From: Psychrobacter sp. NG25
GTDB taxonomy: Bacteria; Pseudomonadota; Gammaproteobacteria; Pseudomonadales; Moraxellaceae
Assembly: GCF_015234355.1 (NCBI RefSeq)
Contig: NZ_JADGMV010000008.1
Coordinates: forward strand, 62,001-126,000
Direction of reading: 5' to 3'
Length of the DNA stretch: 64,000 nt
How positions within the stretch are numbered: position 1 is the first letter of the stretch; every line of letters starts with the position of its first letter. The position numbers were made by a program, and so were the translations under genes. This document shows positions 49,478 to 56,621 of this stretch, in pieces. A model generated the notes under the pieces. It saw only the letters and a program-made list of their open reading frames with translations, had not been told where the DNA came from and searched no databases.

Positions 49478-50578
49478 ATGAATGAACTTATGCAACCTTT
49501 TTCTCAAGCCCACGCTCTTGTAATTGCGATCTCTAAGTATGAAGGAAAAAATGAACTTCCTGAGACAGTGACGAAAGATGCTAATGATATTGCCCTTGTA
49601 CTTAAGACTCCAGAGTTATGTGGTTATAAAGAGTCAAATGTGACGTTACTGCTAGATTATGAAGCAACGCTCTCCAACATACGCAGTGAAATAAATAAGT
49701 TGGCAACCAAAGTTCAGGAAAATGATACGGTGTTCATCTATTTCTCTGGGCATGGTGGTAATCGAGGTGATGAATTAAATCCCGATTGCTTTTTAGCACC
49801 AGTAGATATTAATAGTCCTGATGGAGGTATTTTACCTGAAGCGGAATTATCATTATTACTATCTGAAATTAAATCGGAAAGACTGTTGTTTGTTATAGAT
49901 GCTTGTCACTCCGCTGGAGCTGTCAGATTTAAATCACTCGAACAGAATCAAATTTATAAGCCGGGTTTTACTGAGAAGTCTTTAGAGAAGCTAGCGAAAG
50001 GGCGTGGAAATGCGCTTCTAGCTTCCTCAAAATATTCGGAGCAGTCTATAATTATGCCCGGCGATCAAAATAGCTTATTCACTAAGCATTTTTTGTCTGC
50101 TTTGAAAGGAGCAGCAGGCCCTTTCAATGAAAAGGTTGTTAAAGTCTTTAATATATTTGAATATATATCGGAAAAAGTTCCTGCAGAGGCTACGACTATA
50201 AATCATGAGCAACATCCCGTTTTTAAATGTAATACGGAGAGTAATTTTCCTGTTGCACTACGATGTGGAGGTATAAAGACAGTAGCTTGTGTTGAAGAGA
50301 GCGGTAATCAACTTAGTAAAAACTCAATCGATACCACTCGTGATAGAAATTTGGAAGATATGCTTCCTGAACTATATCCAGAAGGTCCTTTAGATCAGGA
50401 GATATGGCAACGAGCAGGAGGGGATACGTCACGTCTGAAACTGAGAGGGACAGGGCGTGCTCAATGGTTTTCTGCTCTTCGAATACTGCAACAAGGGGGT
50501 GGTGGTGTGCATATAAGCAAAGATAGTTTATTACAAGAAGTCAAAAATGACTTCTCAGACCACCTTTATTTTAGCTAA
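49478..50578 (+). CDS. Caspase-family cysteine protease with C-terminal EAD1-like domain
   Basis: From ATG 49478 it encodes 366 residues (a TTG two codons earlier overlaps the GAP1-like gene). The caspase p20-like fold has the dyad H92 (FSGHGG) and C143 (DACHSAG), and a substrate-pocket region ASSKYSEQS. After a linker, residues ~290-366 (LPELYPEGPLDQEIWQRAGGDTSRLKLRGTGRAQWFSALRIL...NDFSDH) form an EAD1-like domain. Likely the executioner: protease released or activated when GAP1 signals. Substrates unknown. Confidence 0.88.
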   Translation: MNELMQPFSQAHALVIAISKYEGKNELPETVTKDANDIALVLKTPELCGYKESNVTLLLDYEATLSNIRSEINKLATKVQENDTVFIYFSGHGGNRGDELNPDCFLAPVDINSPDGGILPEAELSLLLSEIKSERLLFVIDACHSAGAVRFKSLEQNQIYKPGFTEKSLEKLAKGRGNALLASSKYSEQSIIMPGDQNSLFTKHFLSALKGAAGPFNEKVVKVFNIFEYISEKVPAEATTINHEQHPVFKCNTESNFPVALRCGGIKTVACVEESGNQLSKNSIDTTRDRNLEDMLPELYPEGPLDQEIWQRAGGDTSRLKLRGTGRAQWFSALRILQQGGGGVHISKDSLLQEVKNDFSDHLYFS

Positions 50579-50622
50579 AGTATTTTATATTGTTACTTAT
50601 TAGACGTCTTAGTTAAGCCTCA

Positions 50623-50670
50623 TTGATATTTGATACTTTGATACTTTGATACTTTGATACTTTGATACTT
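50623..50670 (+). repeat. Tandem octamer repeat TGATACTT
   Basis: Five exact copies of TGATACTT (50631-50670) are preceded by one variant (TGATATTT, 50623-50630). It lies 45 bp after the caspase stop. It is similar in unit length and sequence to the TGATAGCT array at 7091-7138 in the core genome. Confidence 0.92.
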
Positions 50671-50832
50671 TGTTTCTAAAATTATTAAGATGACACTTTT
50701 ACAAAGAAATTAATTAGAATGCTATGTATTCAGAATAACGATTATTAGAATAAAGACTAACAATAGTTAAAGCAAAAAGAGTGCTAGAACTATCCGATTA
50801 AAAACTTACTATTTTCCATAATTGAAAATGTT

Positions 50833-50856
50833 AAGCCTCTATATAGATAGAGGCTT
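50833..50856. terminator. Hairpin between convergent island genes
   Basis: AAGCCTCTAT (50833-50842), loop ATAG, ATAGAGGCTT (50847-50856): a perfect 10-bp stem between the caspase operon (+) and the SYxP/DUF6338 operon (-). The U tract is weak on both sides. The ~250 bp before it is otherwise non-coding apart from the octamer array. Confidence 0.55.
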
Positions 50857-50866
50857 TGGTATAAAT

Positions 50867-51028
50867 TTATTTATCACCTGGAGGTGTAGGTCTATTAGCT
50901 GGGTTATTGCCATTATCAGTTATAGGAACATAACTAGTTTCAGGTTTAGGTTTGGTCGTTGGTTGATAGCTTTTCTCTGTTGAGCGAGGAATGTAACTTT
51001 CATTTAGCGATTTTCTTTGATCAGACAT
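50867..51028 (-). CDS. 53-residue protein with three SYxP repeats
   Basis: The frame MSDQRKSLNESYIPRSTEKS, then YQPTTKPKPETSYVPITDNG and NNPANRPTPPGDK, is preceded by AAGGAAAGCTT. Three S-Y-x-P units recur (ESYIPR, KSYQPT, TSYVPI) and the C terminus is rich in Pro/Asn. It should be unfolded. I recall similar small proteins (ESYxP...YQP...PTPPG) next to DUF6338 genes, but know no function. It starts 9 bp after the DUF6338 stop, clearly one operon. Confidence 0.75.
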   Translation of the reverse strand: MSDQRKSLNESYIPRSTEKSYQPTTKPKPETSYVPITDNGNNPANRPTPPGDK

Positions 51029-51037
51029 AAGCTTTCC

Positions 51038-51649
51038 TTAGTTTAGGGGTGAAATATTTCTAAATTCAATGTGTGAGATTTCACTAGATAAAATTAAAAC
51101 ACCTGCTGTATTGTTTATCGCTCTTACAAATCCACCATTCTCATTTAATACCCATGTCTCTTCAAGATATATTTGTTCGGGTGCTGGAGCGCTAGAAGCA
51201 CACGATTTACTGGAATATAATCCTGCTATTACATTACCATTCTTTAGAAAAACTTCGACCCAATATGGTTTCCGCTGAGAAAACAGGTAATCCCATGGTT
51301 TTTCGATAGGATGAGGTGCATTACGTAGGAAGAACTCTCTGGTTCTTAAATATCGCCATACGAGTACCCAAATAATTGGAGCTATGAATAAAACAAAAAT
51401 ATAGAAAAGGTAATAGAGTGAAGTATGTACTTCTTTTAGTATTCCTGACTCTACTGAAATTATAGGAAAAATTAACAAAGCATAGTTTATAGAGCTATAT
51501 GCTATTGCATCAACTAGTTGATCTGAAGTCGACCGCTCATTTCCTGGACAGATTAATTGATAGGCCTTTATACTAACAAAACCAGGGATTACAAATGCAA
51601 TGAATAAAATTAGCTTATCAGCTTCCCATATATCCACTAGTGACTCCAT
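51038..51649 (-). CDS. DUF6338 family membrane protein
   Basis: Encodes 203 residues. Three membrane segments (about 14-34, 44-66, 74-98) are followed by a beta-rich cytoplasmic domain with YWVEVFLKNGNVIAGLYSSKSCASSAPAPEQIYLEETWVLNENGGF and SSEISHIEFRNI, which is the DUF6338 signature. The function is unknown. Together with the SYxP protein it forms a two-gene operon between the caspase system and the XRE regulator. Confidence 0.8.
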   Translation of the reverse strand: MESLVDIWEADKLILFIAFVIPGFVSIKAYQLICPGNERSTSDQLVDAIAYSSINYALLIFPIISVESGILKEVHTSLYYLFYIFVLFIAPIIWVLVWRYLRTREFFLRNAPHPIEKPWDYLFSQRKPYWVEVFLKNGNVIAGLYSSKSCASSAPAPEQIYLEETWVLNENGGFVRAINNTAGVLILSSEISHIEFRNISPLN

Positions 51650-51753
51650 GTTAAATTTTAGATTGAGCTATCAAGATTATACAATCAATACAGGTAAGTT
51701 TATTACTATTAAAAAATTTTCTAACCACAAGGGTTTTTTAGAGTTTAAGAGTA

Positions 51754-51963
51754 TCAAGTCAAATCCTGTATAGTTACCTCTAATGCATCACATATCTCAT
51801 ATGCTTTTTTCAACGTAATATTCTTCTCACCACGTTCTATATTACCCATATAGCTACGATCAATACCTGCCATCTCTGCTAATCTTTCTTGGGATATTCC
51901 TTTACTTTTACGCATCTCACGGACACGCTTTCCAAAGGCAATCATACGCTCATCTGTTGTCAT
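51754..51963 (-). CDS. XRE-family helix-turn-helix regulator
   Basis: From ATG 51963 it encodes 69 residues (an upstream TTG at 51990 would add nine). The HTH is KRVREMRKSKGISQERLAEMAGIDRSYMGNIERGEKNITLKKAYEICDALEV, a classic Cro/CI fold. It is divergent from the 52048 gene. The gap contains CCACTG...CAGTGG (51972-52002) enclosing GCTAAAGATAGC, a possible operator. Size and style resemble controller (C) proteins of restriction-modification systems, though no such enzymes are visible. Confidence 0.78.
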   Translation of the reverse strand: MTTDERMIAFGKRVREMRKSKGISQERLAEMAGIDRSYMGNIERGEKNITLKKAYEICDALEVTIQDLT

Positions 51964-52047
51964 TTCATTAACCACTGCTAAAGATAGCAATACTCACAGT
52001 GGTAAGCTACAATATCCACGGGATATAGTCGGTATTGAGAGGTAAGC

Positions 52048-53340
52048 GTGAAAACTAAACTAGAGTATCAGCCAGATATAACAGAAACTAATAAGCTGAT
52101 CTGTGAGAGGTACTGGCTACGTGAGAGCGACAAACGAAGTGGTTTTATATATACCTGTAGAGAGATAGGTCAAGAGTTTGATGTTAAGCATCAGGATATA
52201 CCTAGTATCGTTAAAATAAATGCTCATCTTGTCGTACTAGATTGTCAATGCATAGACTGCGGTACAACTAAGATTTGCTATACCCGTTCACAGCTAATTC
52301 GATTGGATCTTATTAGATGGCGGTGTGATAATTGTTGGGAAGCGCTTCAAAAAAGAAGGGATCAAGAGTTCTTAGAGTATCGTCTTAAACAAGACCTTTT
52401 AGCAGAAGAGAGAAGACAGACTGCTCTAGAGCACATCAATCAGTGCAGAAGCATTCAATTGAGCATTATTCCTTCATTCACTGAGCTTAGCGATGTGGAT
52501 AAGCTGTTACTTGCAGCGACTGTAGAGAGTATAGGAGCAGACAATTTAAGGAATACAGTATCTCTACGTGACAATTTATCATTACCTTTATCACCGTTCT
52601 CTAAATTAGATGAAGAAATACTACATCACCTCTTTAAGCGAAATCTGCTTATACTAACTCCTGAAAATAGCTACGAATACGTAACTATCAACGAAGAAAA
52701 AGAGCTAGAGATAGATTTCTATCAAGCGATCTTTGAGTTTGCTTATAGTATTGAGAATCTTACTGAAATATTGATAAACGCTAAATCTAAAAAAAATACC
52801 AGTGCTCTAGTAGCGGATAGTCAATTTAAGAGCTGGTGTGAAAAGGTACAGCTAGGAGAGTGTTTAAGCTATCTAATGACTAGGTCAAGACTGAACGATC
52901 TAGCACCACCTATTGGCGACAAGCTAATTAGCATTCTCAGAGCATGTTTAGCTAAATGCTCTGTATCGACCATGCATTATATAATTTGGAAAGCTGTTGA
53001 AAATGCTGCTGCATACTTGCAAAAACCAGGTATTACTCGAAAACACGCTTCAAACTCTATCTCTGGTAATATAGAAAGAGTATTTGGTAAAATATATAGT
53101 GGTAGTTGGAGTCACAATAGCTCTTATCGCGACTTTAGTCATCCTCAGTCTGCGATGGCCAAAATATTTTTTGATTATGTATTTGTAGTAGATGATGGTG
53201 GTTTTCACTACACTATTGATGAGTTATTTAGTCCATATAGGTCCCAGAGAGCTTTAGAGCAAGTCAGTTATGCAGCTCTAGGAAATGCTAGAAGCACTAA
53301 TTATTCAGTCACAATAGCTCTTGATATCAAACAATCATGA
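52048..53340 (+). CDS. Unrecognised island protein with a zinc-ribbon-like segment
   Basis: Encodes 430 residues from GTG with GAGAGGTAAGC upstream. I do not recognise the family. Residues about 66-100 hold CQCIDCGTTKICYTR...WRCDNCWE, four or more cysteines in CxxC pairs, a likely zinc ribbon. A charged helical stretch follows (KRRDQEFLEYRLKQDLLAEERRQTAL). The rest is helical with a late region NSISGNIERVFGKIYSGSWSHNSSYRDFSHPQSAM. Divergent from an XRE gene that may control it. Confidence 0.6.
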   Translation: MKTKLEYQPDITETNKLICERYWLRESDKRSGFIYTCREIGQEFDVKHQDIPSIVKINAHLVVLDCQCIDCGTTKICYTRSQLIRLDLIRWRCDNCWEALQKRRDQEFLEYRLKQDLLAEERRQTALEHINQCRSIQLSIIPSFTELSDVDKLLLAATVESIGADNLRNTVSLRDNLSLPLSPFSKLDEEILHHLFKRNLLILTPENSYEYVTINEEKELEIDFYQAIFEFAYSIENLTEILINAKSKKNTSALVADSQFKSWCEKVQLGECLSYLMTRSRLNDLAPPIGDKLISILRACLAKCSVSTMHYIIWKAVENAAAYLQKPGITRKHASNSISGNIERVFGKIYSGSWSHNSSYRDFSHPQSAMAKIFFDYVFVVDDGGFHYTIDELFSPYRSQRALEQVSYAALGNARSTNYSVTIALDIKQS

Positions 53341-53468
53341 TTTACCGATATCTAAATAGTTAATACCATTAAATCAGCCGAATAAGCCATATTAGTGAGA
53401 GAAAAGTTATCTAGATAGAAGATTATACGGCTTTTTGAACAAGTTTATTGCTACTGATAGGAGCTAGC

Positions 53469-53717
53469 ATGGTGGATTCTAAATCTAAAACACCGATTAT
53501 TGACGATCGTCCTATTCTTGTAAGTCAGAAAGAGATAGAAAAGAGACGTAGTATAACTGCGTCCACTTTGGCCAGTTTCGCAGTCGATAACATTCCTGTT
53601 AACCCAGATACTCAGCATATTTTTAAAGATTTTGAAGAAGGTAAAATTGCAACTAGTAAGGAAGTAAAAGCGCTACTACACGCTCATTATACTAAGATAG
53701 CGCTTGAAGATAGTTAG
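53469..53717 (+). CDS. VbhA-like antitoxin (orphan)
   Basis: From ATG 53469 (ATAGGAGCTAGC upstream) it encodes 82 residues. RRSITASTLASFAVDNIPVNPDTQHIFKDFEEGKIATSKEVKALLHAHY follows the VbhA antitoxin layout: an inhibitory helix ending S-x-x-x-D-N (close to the S/TxxxE(G/N) Fic-inhibition motif) and then the 'xxG(K/E)Ixxxxxxxxxl' repeat. VbhA proteins block AMPylation by partner Fic toxins. No Fic gene (HPFxxGNG) is visible beside it, so it may be an orphan or an anti-toxin relic. Confidence 0.6.
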   Translation: MVDSKSKTPIIDDRPILVSQKEIEKRRSITASTLASFAVDNIPVNPDTQHIFKDFEEGKIATSKEVKALLHAHYTKIALEDS

Positions 53718-54456
53718 CTCTTGTAGCTTGAGCCCGACGTTGCTACCTGACGTGGTTAAACTATTATAGTATCGCTTTTCAAAGCCAGTATCGAAAGATG
53801 ACACATAATTAATTGTGCTATTCAATCATATTTGTTAAATCATTTCACCTATGTAAAGATTACCAGACCAGCATTACTAACTCTCGTCCAGCTATCTCCG
53901 AAATAAAGAATAATTATCCTGCCCACAAACATAATAACTCTATAGCTAGTCAGCTTATTCGCTTAGTGAATAGATAAGCATTAAAACCTGATATTACTGT
54001 GATGAACTACATCCTTGGGTCTGCTTCTATCTACACTCGCTTGCCTTAACACTACCATCATCATATCCGTGTTCATATGATTCGATATCTTGCAACTGAC
54101 AATACTATGTGCAAAGGCATTAATGATAAACATGAATAGCAGAAAACTGCTTTTACTTCTATCTATCCGACATAAATAGAATCTACTGGGTTAGCGGATG
54201 GTACGATTGATCAAAAGTAACCATCAATAGATAGACGTAGCGAAGCGCACCATGTCCGCATTTAGAGCTTGGATAGGATGACATTAGAAAGGATATTTCT
54301 AAAGATGTGAAAGATATCTGAAAAACTTAATTATTATGATACCTAATTGATAGAACGATCATTATCTTTTGGATAAGTAAAAGTGATTTATTCTGATAGG
54401 TGGTAATAATCACCGAAGTGATAGTTTTACTCTAGATGCCTACAGATAATATAGCG
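53718..54456. other. Non-coding right arm of the island
   Basis: Some 740 bp with no intact gene. One plus-strand frame from about 53861 (YQTSITNSRPAISEIKNNYPAHKHNNSI...) stays open for stretches of 15-40 codons between TAA/TAG stops, which might be a heavily decayed gene, but it matches nothing I know and chance cannot be excluded. Confidence 0.4.
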
Positions 54457-54478
54457 ATGTACACTATTAGAATAAGAG
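54457..54478 (-). repeat. Right subterminal inverted repeat of the island
   Basis: ATGTAC...GAATAAGAG on the plus strand; its complement CTCTTATTC-7 nt-GTACAT matches the left repeat at 35520-35540. It contains TGTACA (54458-54463), the hexamer also found three times at the left end. Confidence 0.75.
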
Positions 54479-54512
54479 GTTTCTAGCATGTCAACCTATA
54501 AAGAGATGTGTG

Positions 54513-54908
54513 GACTTCATGCAATGCACTAGCAAAAAAACCATGAGCAAATTCAATTCTTGCGGGTTCATTGTTTTGGGCAGGAAAGTATTCGGGTTCA
54601 CCTTCACTACGTACCAATATGACCTTTTGATCAGCAAATAAAGCATTGAATAATTGAATGAGCCAGTCGGTAGCTACTCGCTCATTATTATCAGCTAATT
54701 GTTGGTCGTTATCGTCAGTTTCGGTAGTAGCTAGGCCTTGCCATTCATTTCTCAGGTGCTCTAACACTCTATTCTTCTCAAAATTTGATGAATCGGTAGA
54801 AGTAGAGTTCATATCACTGGCCAACTCAGTAAGACATTTCAGTAGTATTTTTGCTTTAGAGGATGAGAGTAAGTTAGCAAAGTCAATTTTATTGTTAAAC
54901 GAATTCAT
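54513..54908 (-). pseudogene. epmC: EF-P hydroxylase, N-terminal half of the split host gene
   Basis: The minus strand from ATG 54908 encodes MNSFNNKIDFANLL...ATDWLIQLFNALFADQKVILVRSEGEPEYFPAQNNEPARIEFAHGFFASALHE and then departs from the family (VHTSLYRLTC stop at 54483). It ends within the HExxH motif. The segment FAHGFFASALHE corresponds to E. coli YfcM FAHGFYASAIHE. The remaining part of the gene lies at 35177-35510. A ~65-residue N-terminal extension precedes the conserved part. Confidence 0.9.
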
Positions 54909-55093
54909 AAGTGAAATACTGGTCAGATAAGTGGTAAAAATGAAAACTATCACCTTAGTACAAAGGCGAAGAACAGGTCATGTTAAATCGTGCCAATATC
55001 AAAAATATTAACATACTAGCGCTAGCGTCATTCAATGCTTTCCGTTAGTATGGCAGGCAATATTATACACCGTTTTGATGAATGAGGCCGCGC

Positions 55094-55687
55094 ATGTCAA
55101 GCACTCCAGAAAGTAAACCGTCAGCAATGCATACTGATAATAAAAAAGTGCCACTATCTACCAGCATGCCCGAGTCTATTTCCTTAGATAAGTGGGCAGA
55201 CACTGGCTATGAATGGTCAGGAGAAGTAGAGCCAAGTGCTTTTAAACGTCTGGCGCTTATCTTAGCTACCGAACATGAGCAAGAAGAAATACAGCTGAGT
55301 GCTAGCTTATATCGCCGTAATAATGTCTTACATTTGGCATTTACATTGACTGGTCAGGTTTGGCTAACTTGTCAGCGCTGTTTGCAGCCAGTGGCTATCG
55401 ATTTGTCTGATGACTTTAATATTGCTTTGCTCGAAAAAGAGAGCCAAGTGCGCTTAGTGAATGAAGAGCAAGATTATTTGTTGCTTGAAGAAATCATTAC
55501 AGAGCAATCACCAGAGAAGCTATTGCCATTCAAAAAATTGGTTGAAGACGAGATATTACTCAAGACGCCAATGTCACCAAAGCATGATGACTGTGAGATG
55601 ACGGTAGAGCAATTTGGTGAGATTCCAGAAGAAGAAGAAGCAGAAAATCCTTTTGCCGCTTTAGCCTCGCTAAAAGGCAAGTTGTAG
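55094..55687 (+). CDS. yceD: YceD (DUF177) family protein
   Basis: Encodes 197 residues from ATG 55094 with TGAGGCCG upstream (ATG 55082 would add four). The family block LTGQVWLTCQRCLQPVAIDLSDDFNIAL with CxxC, and EDYLLLEEIITEQ...LVEDEILLKTPMSPKHDDC are visible. YceD is needed for proper 23S rRNA levels in E. coli and is nearly always upstream of rpmF, as here. Confidence 0.92.
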   Translation: MSSTPESKPSAMHTDNKKVPLSTSMPESISLDKWADTGYEWSGEVEPSAFKRLALILATEHEQEEIQLSASLYRRNNVLHLAFTLTGQVWLTCQRCLQPVAIDLSDDFNIALLEKESQVRLVNEEQDYLLLEEIITEQSPEKLLPFKKLVEDEILLKTPMSPKHDDCEMTVEQFGEIPEEEEAENPFAALASLKGKL

Positions 55688-56023
55688 TTTCATTAAAAGC
55701 AATTCACATATAAATGTACTACTTAATGAATTTGTGATACCTTTCATCAGCTTTCTACAGAAGAGTGAGATGCAGGGCTTTATTAATCCATTAAACATGC
55801 GTATAATGTCCGGTTTATTGCATTCTAGCAACAAGTTGCTTGCTGATAGAAGCTGACTATGCAAATTTACTATAGATTTTAGACGTAGTTAGCATTTTAT
55901 GTGAGTGGCAATCTATTTAACTAATGATGCGTAAGACTTAGGTTGTTGTGATTATATGGCCTCTGTCAGTATCGATTAAAGCTGAATTTCAAGCTTATCC
56001 CTTTTAAGTATAGGAGCTATATC

Positions 56024-56206
56024 ATGGCTGTTCAAAAAAGTCGTAAAAGCCGTTCTCGTCGTGACATGCGCCGTTCACACCATCGTATGGAAGTGGCTGA
56101 GCTGAGCATCGATGCTACTACTGGTGAAAAACATCGTCGTCATCACATGACTAAAGATGGTTTTTACCGTGGTCGCCAGTTGTTCAAGGTAAGTCAAGAC
56201 GCCTAA
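56024..56206 (+). CDS. rpmF: 50S ribosomal protein L32
   Basis: Encodes 60 residues ([60 protein letters not shown]), the form without zinc-binding cysteines. ATAGGAGCTATATC is the ribosome site. In many relatives plsX and fabH follow; here fabD is next, 415 bp away after a terminator. Confidence 0.97.
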   Translation: MAVQKSRKSRSRRDMRRSHHRMEVAELSIDATTGEKHRRHHMTKDGFYRGRQLFKVSQDA

Positions 56207-56298
56207 GTTGTTTGTTAGCTAATGCAAGAGTAGTGATAGTACTGGTGACTATGATTGCTTTTGCATAGCCGTATCAAGCAATGAGTTTTGAGCTAAAG

Positions 56299-56353
56299 AA
56301 AGCCAAGTTATTTCGCTATCATATATTATGTGGCTAGATAACTTGGCTTTTTG
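56299..56353 (+). terminator. Rho-independent terminator after rpmF
   Basis: AAAGCCAAGTTAT (56299-56311) and ATAACTTGGCTTT (56338-56350) are perfectly complementary over 13 bp, followed by TTGC. The loop is long (26 nt). The remaining ~270 bp before fabD show no gene and should carry its promoter. Confidence 0.75.
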
Positions 56354-56621
56354 CTATGGTTTTTTAAAATAAACATTTTATTTTTAGCCTTTAGCAAATA
56401 TGAAAGTGAACTGATACAATCTATCATTACAATCTTAGCGATATTTTCTGCTGCACCGGTTTAGGTGGCACTCGCTATGATAATAGAGCCTGTCAGTGTA
56501 TAGTTCACTAACAGTTAGTTTTTCACAAAATAACGAACGCAACGGCTCTGTGTCGTACCTAATAATATAACAAATCCCATTATTTTTAGGGATGTTTCCA
56601 ATTGAATAAGGAATATTGGTT

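Larger units (their letters stand above)
35511..54512. mobile_element. Genomic island inserted in epmC (about 19 kb)
   Basis: The limits are set by the two halves of the interrupted host epmC gene, to within a few bases. The island is visibly richer in A+T than the ribosomal genes around it. It has an integration operon at the left (RHH protein, three tyrosine-recombinase-family proteins, TnpC-like protein, EpmC copy), a GTPase/caspase operon in the middle and smaller cargo at the right. Matching inverted repeats lie just inside both ends (35520-35540 and 54457-54478). The three-recombinase layout recalls Tn554-like and recombinase-in-trio elements; exact family not decided. Confidence 0.85.

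Noticed and set aside
51754..53340. XRE gene plus 430-aa gene as a restriction-modification pair
   Set aside because: The large protein shows no methylase motifs (DPPY, FxGxG) and no recognisable nuclease motif.
53861..54260. Plus-strand frame with stop codons possibly read through (recoding)
   Set aside because: Three or more TAA/TAG stops within 120 codons and no recognisable domain; decay or chance is far more likely than recoding.
55670..55864. Minus-strand 64-codon frame between yceD and rpmF
   Set aside because: No ribosome site, no similarity to a family that I know, and it overlaps the end of yceD.
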